Shown here piece by piece: positions 1 through 9,781 of a DNA stretch of 64,000 bases. How positions within the stretch are numbered: position 1 is the first letter of the stretch; the number at the start of each line of letters is the position of its first letter. The stretch is from Maylandia zebra. Its lineage: Eukaryota; Chordata; Actinopteri; Cichliformes; Cichlidae. The stretch spans positions 34,372,669 through 34,436,668 of the forward strand of contig NC_135175.1 of the NCBI RefSeq assembly GCF_041146795.1, in the 5' to 3' direction. Both the position numbers and the translations under genes were made by a program. Below the pieces are notes generated by a model that was given only the letters and a program-made list of their open reading frames with translations, was not told where the DNA came from and did not search any database.

Positions 1-684
1 AATTTCACTGGAGCCTGTAAAGAACTCAGACTTGACACATCAGACTCTGAGGTGAGGGGTTACCTTAAAGGCAACAAGTGTACTTGGATATTCAATCCTC
101 CCCACTCTTCCCACATGGGTGGGGTGTGGGAGAGGATGATTGGCATCGCTCGGCGAATCTTAGATGCTCTTCTTCTGAAGCTGAATCCATCGTACCTCAC
201 ACATGAGACACTTGTCACCCTGATGGCAGAGGTTACCGCCATTATAAATTCAAGACCATTGGTCTCAGTGTCTTCTGACCCAGAAGCACCGGCAGTTCTC
301 ACCCCATCAATGTTGTTGACATAGAAACGAGATACAGTGACTGCTCCCTCTGGGGATTTTGATGTTAATGATCTGTCCAACAAACACTGGAAAAGGGTCC
401 AAGCACTCGCTGATGCATTTTGGAAGAGGTGGAAAACGGAGTATCTGACCACGCTTCAAACACAGAGAAAGTGGACAACAGAGAAGCCAAACCTTCAAGT
501 GGGAGATGTTGTACTGATGAAGGATTCGCAAGTAAAAAGGACTGAGTGGCCTGTTGGACTTGTGATTAAAGCCATTCCTAGCCAAGATCATAGAGTACGT
601 AAGGTGGAAGTGAAGGTAGTCAAGAATGGCACTCCTAAAGTGTATTTGCGGCCAGTGTCGGAGGTTGTTTTCCTACTACACTAG
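1..684 (+). pseudogene. BEL/Pao LTR retrotransposon, 3' end of pol (integrase C-terminus)
   Basis: One reading frame runs in from the window edge and is broken only by an in-frame TAG at 322-324; the same frame then continues to a TAG at 682-684. The first part carries the late integrase-core signature (FNPPHSSHMGGVWERMI, then NSRPL). The second part resembles the C-terminal domain that follows integrase in BEL/Pao polyproteins (KHWKRVQALADAFWKRW, then GDVVLMKD and a terminal VYLRPVSEVV). In life this enzyme would join reverse-transcribed element DNA to the host chromosome. The 5' part of the element lies outside the window. The stop codon sits where this family usually has a sense codon after LLT, so the copy is probably inactive. 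A purine-rich tract follows at 683-698, as expected before a 3' LTR. The family call is from motif memory and is confident; activity is judged dead. Confidence 0.88.
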
Positions 685-728
685 GGGGAGGAAGCGGGTT
701 TGTGTACTCAATTTTCTCTAGTAAATAT

Positions 729-2092
729 TAGTGGTGTGTGATACTGCATATTTTGGTATCGATCCCATACCAAATACGGGCCAGTATTGCCGATACCAAT
801 ACCGATACTTTCCAATAAATAAGGTGGATGCCTCATTCAACTGCTAAATCGCAATTAATTTTCATGACCTTAAGTCTTTTTTGTGAGTTTTCATTTTGTA
901 TTTTTAATTACTTAAAACCCAGGACATAATTAGGAGAAATAATTTATTTATAATTAAATTAAAAAATGCTTTATTATTGTGGCAGGCCGTGGTCTGCAAT
1001 GCTGCTGCAGATGAGATGGACACACCTTCACTCCATCTACAATCATGCCTCAACGGCTTAAAACCTGTGCGCTGCTTGTGATGTTGTTGTTTTTGGTGTT
1101 GATGTGTACAGCTGGCAGCAGGAGGGCTGCAGCCGTTGAATGTAGGCTACTGTTACAGCAACCGGGTGATCACTGTAAGGGTGGACAGCGCGCCAGCAGG
1201 ACCTGCCAAGCTGGAGATGGAGGTTGAGGTGCGCAAGGGTCCTGCCTGAGGGCGGCACGCTGTCTGCTTCGGCACGCAGGCTGCATGGCCCTGCGTGCCG
1301 GCCGTCTGCCCATCTGCCTCTGAGCCCCGGCTCACGTCCACTCCTGCTGCGCCGCCGCTGCTTGCCATATGGGTGGCCATCAGGCCAGCTCCCGGGCTTC
1401 CGCTGGAGGCGCGGGCAACCGCCAGAGTGGAGACTTCTCCGTCGCTGGGCATGGGGCGCCGATGGTCCGGGCCGATTCCCGGGGTGGGGTGAAGTGGGCG
1501 ATGGGGATATGTGGCAGGGCGTGTTCTGCGTTGCCGCTGCAGGTTTGGTGGTGGTGATGTGTACGGCTGCCAGTGGGAGAGCTGCAGCTGTTGAATGTAC
1601 TGTTACAGCAACCGTGTGATTATTGTAAGAATAAATGATGCGGCGAAGCATGAAAATGCCATCGGGTCTGCCGTGGCTGCGATCTTTTTTTTTTTTTTTG
1701 TTAATCTTAAGTGCACATAAACCAGTAAACAAATTAAAACAAACACTGTTGATAAACTATAATATAAAAATCACAATTAAAATTCTCAACAACAAAAACA
1801 ATTGGTAAAAATATAATTAATATGTAAACAACTTAATAACCCCCCAAAGTGTCTAAGTCACGTGACGTGTCAGCGCAACACCGAAACATAAGGAGAGGGG
1901 GGAGCAAAGTGTGCCTGCTCTCCGCTGACACAGGAGCGGCGAGTCCAGCAACCTGGCTGTTTCGTTTCTGCCGAAAGCACAGCATAGCGATCTCAAAGTA
2001 AAGAATCGATCTAACCATGCTAGTATCGATCCGATACCGATCCCGACCTGGGATCGATACTATCGATATTTGGATCGATCCGCCCACCACTA
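729..2092. mobile_element. Non-autonomous hAT element with 8-bp target duplication
   Basis: The element starts TAGTGGTGTGTGATACTGCA and ends with the inverted form CCGCCCACCACTA. It is flanked by a perfect 8-bp direct repeat GTAAATAT at 721-728 and 2093-2100, diagnostic of hAT transposition. Both ends carry TATCGAT-type subterminal repeats. No transposase frame is visible, so movement would depend on a partner element. The interior at about 1200-1500 is strikingly GC-rich compared with the AT-rich flanks and is bracketed by two diverged direct repeats (1101-1179 and 1556-1629). A related terminus recurs on the other strand at about 59,870-60,054. Confidence 0.85.
1101..1629. repeat. Pair of diverged direct repeats inside the hAT element
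   Basis: Segments 1101-1179 and 1556-1629 share the order GATGTGTAC, GCTGC, GAGGGCTGCAGC-like, TGTTACAGCAACCG and TGTAAG with scattered differences. They enclose the GC-rich core. The overlapping open frames here on both strands are a by-product of GC richness, and I see no protein family in them. Confidence 0.6.
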
Positions 2093-2620
2093 GTAAATAT
2101 AGGAAAAGTTCATGGAGTCTGGCCAAGTTGATACCAGCACACAAAATATTAGCTCTGAAGTTGGCTGTACTGGAGCATGAGAAATAAATGCTTGTAAGTA
2201 CGATTATATTCTGTGTTCATGTTAAGCATGTGATGTAAAATGGGTTGTTGACTCTCATATTTGAAGCCGGCATGTTAGCTGCACTGCCGATGCTAATTGT
2301 GTTAGCATGTCAATAGGAAATTTCATCATGATTTAGCATCAAGCTAGCGGGATTTGGGGTTAACATGTTTTCATTTATTTTTCTTGGTTATACCAGCAAT
2401 AATTCAAGTTGCTAAGTCTTCAGTCTGTACTTTGTAATGTGAGGAATATATTATGTTCCAAATTATGTTTTAATATGCTTTTCTTATGTTTGTAGTTTTA
2501 CAGTGCCTTCATTAGGGAGACAAATAAACCCTGCAATGAGAACTGGAAGCCTTTGCCTCTCCTTTTGAAGAACTGTTTATCTATCTGCCAAACTGGGCAT
2601 CAACGTACAGGGAGGGTAGA

Positions 2621-2666
2621 ATAATAATTATTATTGTTATAATAATAATAATAATAATAATAATAG
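2621..2666. repeat. (AAT)n microsatellite
   Basis: An almost uninterrupted run of ATA/AAT trinucleotides. It is probably a polymorphic simple repeat with no visible function. Confidence 0.85.
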
Positions 2667-2983
2667 TAGAAGTAGTTATTTGGTGTTGCTATGATGAAGT
2701 ACTTTTACTCAGTGAATCAATAGGAGCTGAAACAGTAACTTTCAGACCTTCTTTGCTACTTCCTCAGGACATAAATTTCCTGTGTAATCCAAAAGCAGTG
2801 TTTTAGATAATAATATATTTATTGCATGCCTTTCCTAGATTGTAAATGTGTGAAAAACATATTCATTTATGTTTTTTCAAAGAGCAGATGTCACATATTG
2901 GCCATTTTTGTTACTTTCTCATAAAAATATACATGAATGTTAAGATTTGTTGCATCAGTGATTGTATGAATTTATACTTCTTT

Positions 2984-4740
2984 TCAACCAACATTGGTGC
3001 AGCCTCCAACTCCATTTGCTGCCATCATGTCACCAATCTTCTTGACCAGCTCCACCACCTGTGTTGTGTCTTTGCTGATGTTGTCAAAGACGTGGAATCT
3101 ATTTCCACAGCACTGGATGATGCAGTGAAGCCCCGGCTCATCTTCACTTACATACTCCTGAAGAGCATGATCATGTACCGGTTTGCCTCTGGGCCAAACA
3201 GCTCCTGCAAGTCTTCCACGGAGTCTTTCTCTTCTTTGGGGATCGACCGACTTGGATGACCAACAGGAACACATGAGAACCTGGACAGGACTTCAATGCA
3301 TCTCACTGTCTTTTTTGATGAAAACAGCATCACATCAGAATCAGAAGATTCAGAATCAGAAAGGGTTTTATTGCCAAATGTTGAGCAGGTTTACAACATT
3401 AGGAAATTGCTGCGGTGCTTCAGTGCAAACATACTGTCATAAAAATATAAAAATAATAATTAAAAGTGCTAAGTGGATAGATATATACATGATATATACA
3501 TGAGTGCAGGTGGTGATCAGTGCCAAACATAGAATGATGCAGTGAACACAGCGTAGGGTCATGTGTTAGTGGCGGGAACAGTCATACGGTTATTGTTCAT
3601 GAGTCCAACAGCAGAGGGGAAGAAACTGTTCTTATGGCGAGAGGTTCTGGTGCGAATGGACCGGAGCCTCCTGCCTGAGGGGAGCAGGTCAAACAGACTG
3701 TGTCCAGGGTGAGAAGGGTCAGCTGAGATCCGAGCTGCACGCCCCAGTGTCCTGGAGGTGTACAGGTCCTGCAGAGATGGGAGTCTGCAGCCAATCACCT
3801 TCTCAGCAGAGCGCACAACACGCTGCAGTCTCTGTTTGTCCCTGATAGTGGCTCCAGCGTACCACATGGTGATGGAGGAGGTGAGGATGGACTCGATGAT
3901 TGCAGTGTAGAACTGCATCATCGTCCGTGTTGGCAGGTTGAATTTCTTCAGCTGCCTCAGGAAGTACATCCTCTGCTGGGCTTTCTTAATGACGGAAGTG
4001 ATGGTGGGCTCCCATTTCAGGTCCTGGGTGATGGTGGTACCCAGGAAGCGGAATGAGTCCACAGAGGTGATGGGGGTGTCAGTCAGGATGATGGGGGGGA
4101 GTGGAGCTGTGTGCTTCCTGAAGTCCACAATAATCTCCACTGTCATCATACAGTAGAAATTCTTAAAATTCTTAAAATTAAGATTAAAATTACAATTGCA
4201 TTAAAACTGTACTTCAATTAAGTACTTGAGTAAATGTAATAAGGTACATTTGACCACTGGTCTTATACATACTGTCCTCCATAACTGTGAGATCAACAGT
4301 ACAGTGGCACTGATGGTATGTTAACGGGTGGTAATCATATTTCAGGTAGCTGTGTCACCTCACTCACTCTCTTTGGAGGTGAGACTAACTGTCTAAACTG
4401 TATTAAATTTATATTTTGTTTCTTTTACAGACAGGATTTCAATCATCATCTTTGTAAATGGGAAGTCTTTGAAGAAAACTCTAATAATCAACATCCTGGG
4501 CAAAGATTTATCTGAACTGTCCCATACAAAGTTTCGGAGATATATCAGAATGAAACATATGAGTTCATATGTACACCAGTCATCAATTCCGCAGATAATC
4601 AGAATAAATGTAAAAAGATGAGGACCCGGTAGAGAGGTAGAGAGTTCAATATATGTGATCATTTCTTTTTTTACAAGTTCTGTGGATTTGCCAGCATTTA
4701 GGATCCCTGGTGTGTCTATCAGGGACGGCTGGTATGAATG
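2984..4740 (-). pseudogene. GIMAP/AIG1-type GTPase pseudogene, split by a LINE
   Basis: Reading from high to low coordinates, about 4730-4596 encodes a G3-like segment (SLIDTPGI) followed by an AIG1-like helix (TELVKKEMITYIELST, then PGPHLF). About 3333-3148 encodes KEEKDSVEDLQELFGPEANR, and about 3200-3000 encodes FHVFDNISKDTTQV. These match, in order, the GTPase domain of GIMAP/AIG1 proteins, immune-associated GTPases that are numerous in fish. The two downstream pieces are in different frames, so there is at least one frameshift. An L2-type LINE fragment lies between the two halves. No P-loop GxxxxGKS is visible upstream. I regard this as a dead fragment and not a gene. Confidence 0.75.
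3336..4155 (-). mobile_element. 5'-truncated L2-clade LINE (RT C-terminus and 3' UTR)
   Basis: From 4149 to 3559 the - strand encodes about 196 residues typical of the end of fish L2-type LINE ORF2: VDSFRFLGTTITQDLKW, AQQRMYFLRQLKKFNLP, IESILTSSITMWYAGA, then PSGRRLRSIRTRTSRHKNSF. The catalytic RT core is absent. The 3' UTR runs to about 3336 and ends in the family's usual AT-rich tail with CAATAAAACCC (- strand). It sits inside the GIMAP pseudogene on the same strand. The frame is intact but the copy is 5'-truncated and cannot move by itself. Confidence 0.85.
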
Positions 4741-4969
4741 GACTGACAGGGCTGAGCCCTCCCTATCCTTTTTAATAAAAAATAAATATATATATTTATA
4801 CTGTATGTATACATTTAAAGTCATCTTAGAACAGATTCTTACATGGTAATGTGACCAAGTGCAACAACAACGCCAACTAATCCAAAGAGAAAAAACAAGA
4901 AAAATACAAGATTTACATGGGCGTATTTTTCACAGCCCAAGCTCCACAGGATCATCTACCATTCATCTT

Positions 4970-5345
4970 CATAGACTGCTGAGTGGCAGGCGTGAGGTCA
5001 CACCCCTTTAATTAGCTGACCTTTGAGCTAAATGAGTTCAGCCCAGATGTGGGGATTTTGGCAAACAAGAGAAGGGAGCAGATTTAAACCCAGTGGGAGT
5101 TTCCCCCCACAGAGGGACAAAAGGACCCCCTGATGATCCTCTAATCGCCTGAGCCAAGGTGTCAAACTGGGTGTGGGTCCCAATCAGCCAGGGTTTCAGG
5201 TGAGCTCATTGTGAAACCTGCACCCAACGTTGGCATCCTCGAAAGAGTGACCTTTGACCTTTAGATGCAGATGGACTGCTGAGTCTTGTCCTGTGGAGGT
5301 GGCTCTTCTATGTTGTGCCATCCGCTTGTGAAGTGGCTCGCGCTT
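4970..5345 (-). mobile_element. Penelope-like element, 3' fragment with part of the GIY-YIG endonuclease
   Basis: From about 5345 to 5196 the - strand encodes REPLHKRMAQHRRATSTGQD followed by AVHLHLKVKGHSFEDANV. This matches the C-terminal half of the GIY-YIG endonuclease of fish Penelope-like elements. The catalytic GIY and YIG strands and the RT would lie upstream and are missing. The remaining 200 bp down to about 4970 resembles the 3' UTR of the same family (GGCTGATTGGGACCCACACC on the - strand). Another Penelope-derived piece is at 9470-9780. Confidence 0.7.
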
Positions 5346-5379
5346 GCAAATACAAATATTTTTTAAAGTATTTTTTGAA

Positions 5380-6470
5380 ATAAGAATTTGTAAAAAAAAA
5401 CAAAAAAAAAAACATGCTATTTGTGCCTTTCCGAATATCGTATTCGGGTTCAGCTCCACTCCTACTTTTCACATTTGACCAACTTCTAGATGGCATAATT
5501 TTTTTAGAGGTCTTAGCTCAACAGGGAGAAACAAAGGTATTGCTGTAAAGGTTTGACAAACATCACATAATGTTGGAATGTTATAAAGTACATAATTGTT
5601 TTTTATCTTAATTTCCCTTTTTTTTTTTTTTAAAAAGTTCTTTGAATTGTTGCCACATAATTTAATTTCAGTTCTCAACATTTTAATTTTAACTAACAGA
5701 ATCAGCTTAATGCAGAAATCAATAAGCTCCTCAGGAAACTCCAGCCATACAGATATTTTCACAAAATCTAATGGACATAAAATTGTATTTGTGCATTTCC
5801 AAAGAGCTACAAGAGGGGGGTTTATTTGTATGTCCATGCTTGCCTCAGCATGTTTCTATAAAAAGTCACACATATCACACATATTTCCCATTTTACTAAT
5901 TAACTTGATATCTCTGCATAAATATGTTCACGTTGATATTTGTTTGATACCTTTTTTTCTTTTTTTTAAATGAATCATGGCTTTCTCTCCCACTGCCTTC
6001 TTTAACTTGGAGGCCTTTAAAGACATGAAAGCTCAGTTGTGCGTCTTTGACTCTCTTTAAGGTTTTTGACATTGAAGTCTGGAACCAAACATGCTTTCAG
6101 GTGGAGGAGCAGCAGCACAGTTGGCCATTGTAAACTGAGTGTGTATCACCATCTGCTGGACGTTTGATGTATTGACCTGAACGAGCCTTTGTTGTACCTG
6201 TGTGTGTTTAATCTTTTGCATTCTGCCATTCAAACTTTAATGATTCAAACAAAAAAGTCCTAATATGAAAATAAAAAAAGAACTTAAATAAGAGTAAAAA
6301 TGAAACTCCTAAAATTAAACTGAAGAGGTTTGAGTAAAAGGAAAATAATAAATGCTTCGTGTCTTTTGTTTGCTCTGACTCTTGTTCTCATTTTTATTTC
6401 AATAAGATCTCTTCACTCATCTTTTATGTTTTATGTGTATATCTTAGATCATTTCCTGTTTTATTTTGAA
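5380..6470. other. AT-rich non-coding stretch
   Basis: This stretch holds A-runs (5392-5411), a T-run (5617-5631) and AT-rich sequence. I see no recognisable gene, transposon protein or long repeat. Open frames here are short and of low complexity. Confidence 0.5.
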
Positions 6471-6473
6471 AAT

Positions 6474-6835
6474 TTTATTTGTTTCGCTTCATATCTTTAT
6501 ATGTAACTATCTTCTCAAACACTCTGCAAACCAATAAATAAATCCATCCATCCATCCATCCATCTTCGTCCGCTTTATCCGAGATCGGGTCGCGGGGGTA
6601 GCAGCCTAAGCAAAGAGGCCCAGGCCTCCCTCTCCCCAGCCACCTCCTCCAGCTTGTCCGGAGGAATACCAAGGCATTCCCAGGCCAGCCGAGAGATATA
6701 ATATAATAATATAATAATAATAAGATCTTTTATGTCTGTTTGTGTTTTCTTTTGGAAAAATCTTTATTTGTGTCGCTTCATATCTTTATATGTAACTATC
6801 TTCTCAAACACTCTGCAAACCAATAAATAAATCCA
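6474..6835. repeat. 73-bp direct repeat flanking an RTE-like LINE fragment
   Basis: Positions 6474-6546 and 6763-6835 match at 72 of 73 bases (both contain CTATCTTCTCAAACACTCTG and end AATAAATCCA). Upstream of each, a further 30-40 bp is weakly alike. The space between holds the LINE tail described separately. This may be an unusually long target-site duplication or a local duplication into which the element inserted. Confidence 0.85.
6542..6700 (-). mobile_element. RTE-like LINE 3' end with (GGAT)n tail
   Basis: On the - strand the sequence encodes WRRWLGRGRPGPLCLG, then PRDPISDKADEDGWMDGW, and ends in GGATGGATGGATGG. That is the common 3' end of RTE-like (Rex3-type) LINEs in fish. Only about 150 bp remain. 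It lies between the two copies of the 73-bp direct repeat. Confidence 0.65.
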
Positions 6836-7367
6836 ATATATTTTTATAGGATGTTTTTACACTCTGATTTTTTCACTACCTGCTCACTAACAGATGGACC
6901 AACACTATCAGTAGTAACAGGATCTGTTTTCAGGAAAATCACAAACTTTATTCATTACTCTTTTTCTACTGATTGAAAACACACACACACTGTTACGTGT
7001 CTGCAGGCTGCATGTTCTCTTTCCCTCTCCTTTTGTTTTCCGTTCCCTTAGGTCGCAGACTACAGGCTGATGTCAATCTAGGGACGTCCAACTAATTAGA
7101 GGAGGGAGGCCCTGATTGGACAAACCAGAAGTGAACACCTTGATAAGGAGACCCACCTGTGGCTGGGCGCGGCTCTCTTCCCTCCTTTGAATTGTTTGGT
7201 ACATGTTTGACGGGTTCCTGCTGTCTTTCTTTTGTTTGATGCTTGTGGTGGGAGTAAAGTGGACTAGGTAAGTTTGGGGGCCCCATACACTTACTCACGT
7301 AGAGTCTTTTTGATAGAAACACTAGGTAAGTAGGTTGGTGCCACCCATGTAACTTTGAGCTTGTTTT

Positions 7368-8132
7368 TAGTGATGGTGAGATGAAGCCTCATGATGAACT
7401 GAAGCTTTCCACCCAATTGGTCGACTCATGGTTCGAAGCACTGTGATGATTCATTTGCTCTACTGCGCCATCAAGTGGACAATTCAAGTGAAGCGGGCTC
7501 TGTGATTATAATGATGTGTAAACCTCTAAACTGAATAAATAAATTGTTTTCTTGGTTATTTATCCCGAATATTGTCTCAGTATGTGTGATACAAAAGAGA
7601 AAGTGGAAAGTATCAGGACAGCGTTTTGGTATGATTGTGTAACTGTCAGCCTCAGACAGTCAGTCAATAGTATAATTCAGATCATAGATCTGTACATTCG
7701 CATATTTGTATAACTATAAAAAGAAAGCTGACACTTTCGAGACTTTATCTAATGTGTAAGCATCACAGCAGATGCCTTTGTGTCAACATAGCTGAGGCTA
7801 AAACAGAAAAACGATTTTATGAAAATATTCAGCAGTAGATCAAAACCGAAAGAAAACCATTAATCAACAAATGAACATTACCTGATGCTGCTGAACTGAA
7901 GCAGAGCAAATAGAGGTTTTATTAGAGACACACCTTAGCGTTTTGCAATTTTGCATAATGTTAAAAAGTTTCAATTATTTTAGTAGCTTATTGAACGGCA
8001 GAAATTAGGTTTTCTTTTCGGAAGTATTTAAATGGGAAAGAACAGCGGCTGACAAACAACGGAGGTCTTATGCGTAACAAACAAGCGAATAATGCAGAAA
8101 GCAGATTTTTAGACAGGAAACTGTTCTTGAAG

Positions 8133-8169
<37 letters not shown>

Positions 8170-9141
8170 CTGTGCATGAAGTGTGATTTTTATCCTGGTG
8201 AAAGCAAAACAGCAAAAATCAGAGGAAATTCATGACGATGTTTATGTGAAGCGTAGTTTGGATCTTCTTTTTCTGCTGGTTCGGTCAATATTGTTTGAAG
8301 AGAAATAAAACCTACAGCTTCAGAATCAGCGCAAAAAAGGCGTAAACATGAAGCACGGACCCGCCGACGGATCAGAATCAGTGAACTGTCGGCTTTCAGC
8401 CCCGACCGTGTCCGTGCTGTCTGGTGAGAAAGGCGACATCTCACTGATTCTGATCCGTCAGCGGTCCGCGCCTTGTGTTTACGTCTTTGTGCAGAATCGG
8501 TGTACCTCCTCTCATTTACTGTTTTAGCTGTTTGGTGGTTGTTGAAATGTAGTAATATTTCTATTAAAAATCGATTCAGGATTTTAATGAATCGACATCC
8601 AAGCTAGAATCGATTTTAATCGATAATCCAAACCCGCTCCTAGTACCTGTGTAATCATGCTTATGTACATCTGGATAATGACACAAACTAGTGTGTGGTG
8701 CTTCACTTTTTAATAAACTAAAAGACAGAAATCAGATTATAGGATGTGTGGTGTTGTTTATTTATATTATGGTGTTTATCATTTGTGATATTTATTACTG
8801 TGTGCATACTTTATTAGGAGAGACAACATTTAAAAAAAAACATCTCTTCCTTGCTGGTTCCATCGAAGAAGAAATGCATAAGTAACTATGTAGCACGTAC
8901 GTAATCCAATTCCACAACACAGCGTGATGGGGAATCACCTGTTTTTCTGCCCATTTTATTTCGAATCTGGCGCGAACCGGTGAACCAGTCCCTGAATCAG
9001 TCACGTGGTACGGACTGCCCGCGAGGCCTCGAACGTCACTGCATACGTAATCAAAGCGAGCCTCGATACGCGCTTCACAAAAACGCTCCCGAGATTACCC
9101 GACACACGATTCGACGCTTCGACACACAGGACACATCACTA
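7368..9141. mobile_element. Non-autonomous hAT element with perfect 8-bp target duplication
   Basis: The ends are TAGTGATGGTGAGATGAAGC and the inverted ACACATCACTA. The 8-bp repeat CTTGTTTT lies on both sides (7360-7367 and 9142-9149). The interior has no transposase frame. It contains a (GT)n(GA)n tract (8133-8169) and a large imperfect hairpin (8321-8500). The right end is unusually rich in CpG (GCGCGAACCGG, CGATACGCG), which suggests a fairly young copy. It is inserted in the solo LTR. Confidence 0.85.
8321..8500. repeat. Large imperfect inverted repeat inside the hAT
   Basis: The left arm, about 8321-8384, and the right arm, about 8441-8500, share the inverted core GACGGATCAGAATCAGTGA plus outer blocks CGTAAACA and AGAATC. 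The spacer is about 56 bp. A transcript across it could fold into a long hairpin. Confidence 0.75.
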
Positions 9142-9469
9142 CTTGTTTTAAGTTGAGGTCTAGGGCCTTTTTTTTCCTGTTTGATGCTTTTCTAGGATAG
9201 TAGCTCAGCTAAGTTTTGGTTTTGTCTTTTTGGTGGGTTTTTTTTTTTTTTTTTTGGCACAACCTAACTCCCTTTTTCCCCCACATTTGTTGTCTGACTC
9301 TGGGTTATCTGGTTGTCTGACTCTGGAGCGCTGCCATTAAACCTTTTTTCCATAACACCTGTACTGAGTTTCCGGAGTTGTTGTGTTATCCCCTCCTCCT
9401 CTCGAGGAGATGTAACACACACAAACAAACTTTGGACCTTTGAGAATCAAGAGTCTTTTTTTCTATAGA

Positions 9470-9780
9470 TATCTTGATGCATTCTCAATCATCCAGGAAA
9501 GTAAATCTCCAAAAGTTAATTCTGTTCATCTGGACGTAGAGTTTTGTGGGAGAAACGTTTCGTCCAAGGGACTTCTTCAGCTTCAGCTGACTGCAGGTTA
9601 CTGACTGCGGTTTCCCCAAATCTTATAAACAGCCCATTGTCCCTTCAGTGGGCTGGTTTCATTCATTATGCAAATGTACTGTTTATAAGATTTGGGGAAA
9701 CCTGCAGTCAACTGAGACTGAAGAAGTCCCTTGGACGAAACGTTTCTCCCACAAAACTCTACGTCCAGAAAAACAGAATT
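9470..9780. mobile_element. Penelope-derived inverted repeat (pLTR-like)
   Basis: The arms 9518-9632 and 9679-9780 are inverted copies. Both contain TTTTGTGGGAGAAACGTTTC (or its complement), GGACTTCTTCAG and CCCCAAATCTTATAAACAG. The left arm has about 12 extra bases from a small internal duplication. The preceding text, CTCAATCATCCAGG at 9484-9497, is typical of the terminal region of fish Penelope-like elements. No RT or endonuclease is present here. Each arm carries a hammerhead-like core, best in the right arm at 9714-9748. Confidence 0.6.
9714..9748 (+). ncRNA. Hammerhead-ribozyme-like motif
   Basis: The order of parts is: stem I strand GAGA (9714-9717), core CTGAAGA (9718-9724, fits CUGANGA), one extra A (9725), stem II GTCC-loop CTT-GGAC (9726-9736), core GAAA (9737-9740), C-G (9741-9742), TT at the expected cleavage position (9743-9744), and stem I return strand TCTC (9745-9748). 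Stem III would be minimal, but AACGTT is self-complementary and could form it between two molecules, as proposed for dimeric hammerheads of Penelope-like elements. The bulged A and the U at the cleavage site are non-ideal. Activity is inference. Confidence 0.4.
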
Positions 9781-9781
9781 A

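Larger units (their letters stand above)
701..2609 (+). repeat. Probable 3' LTR of the BEL/Pao element, split by a hAT insertion
   Basis: The sequence after the purine tract starts TGTGTACTCA and the candidate end is CAACGTACA near 2609, giving short TGT...ACA inverted ends. It is interrupted by a hAT element at 729-2092. Without that insert and its target duplication it would be about 537 bp. AATAAA-type signals occur near 2184 and 2522. The boundaries are inferred from the end motifs and from position after pol, because the matching 5' LTR is outside the window. Confidence 0.5.
6991..9417. mobile_element. Probable solo LTR, interrupted by a hAT element
   Basis: The segment begins TGTTACGTGT and ends GATGTAACA, giving TGTTAC/GTAACA inverted ends as in LTRs, with CACAC on both sides (6986-6990 and 9418-9422) as a possible 5-bp target duplication. 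That motif lies next to a CA-rich stretch, so the duplication alone is weak evidence. Removing the 1,774-bp hAT and its 8-bp duplication leaves about 645 bp, a normal LTR length. ATTAAA near 9338 could be its polyadenylation signal. No gag or pol is adjacent, so recombination to a solo LTR is inferred. Confidence 0.6.

Noticed and set aside
1058..1732. A 224-codon - strand frame and overlapping + strand frames at 1045-1619
   Set aside because: They lie inside a hAT with perfect TSD, overlap each other on both strands in GC-rich sequence, and show no domain.
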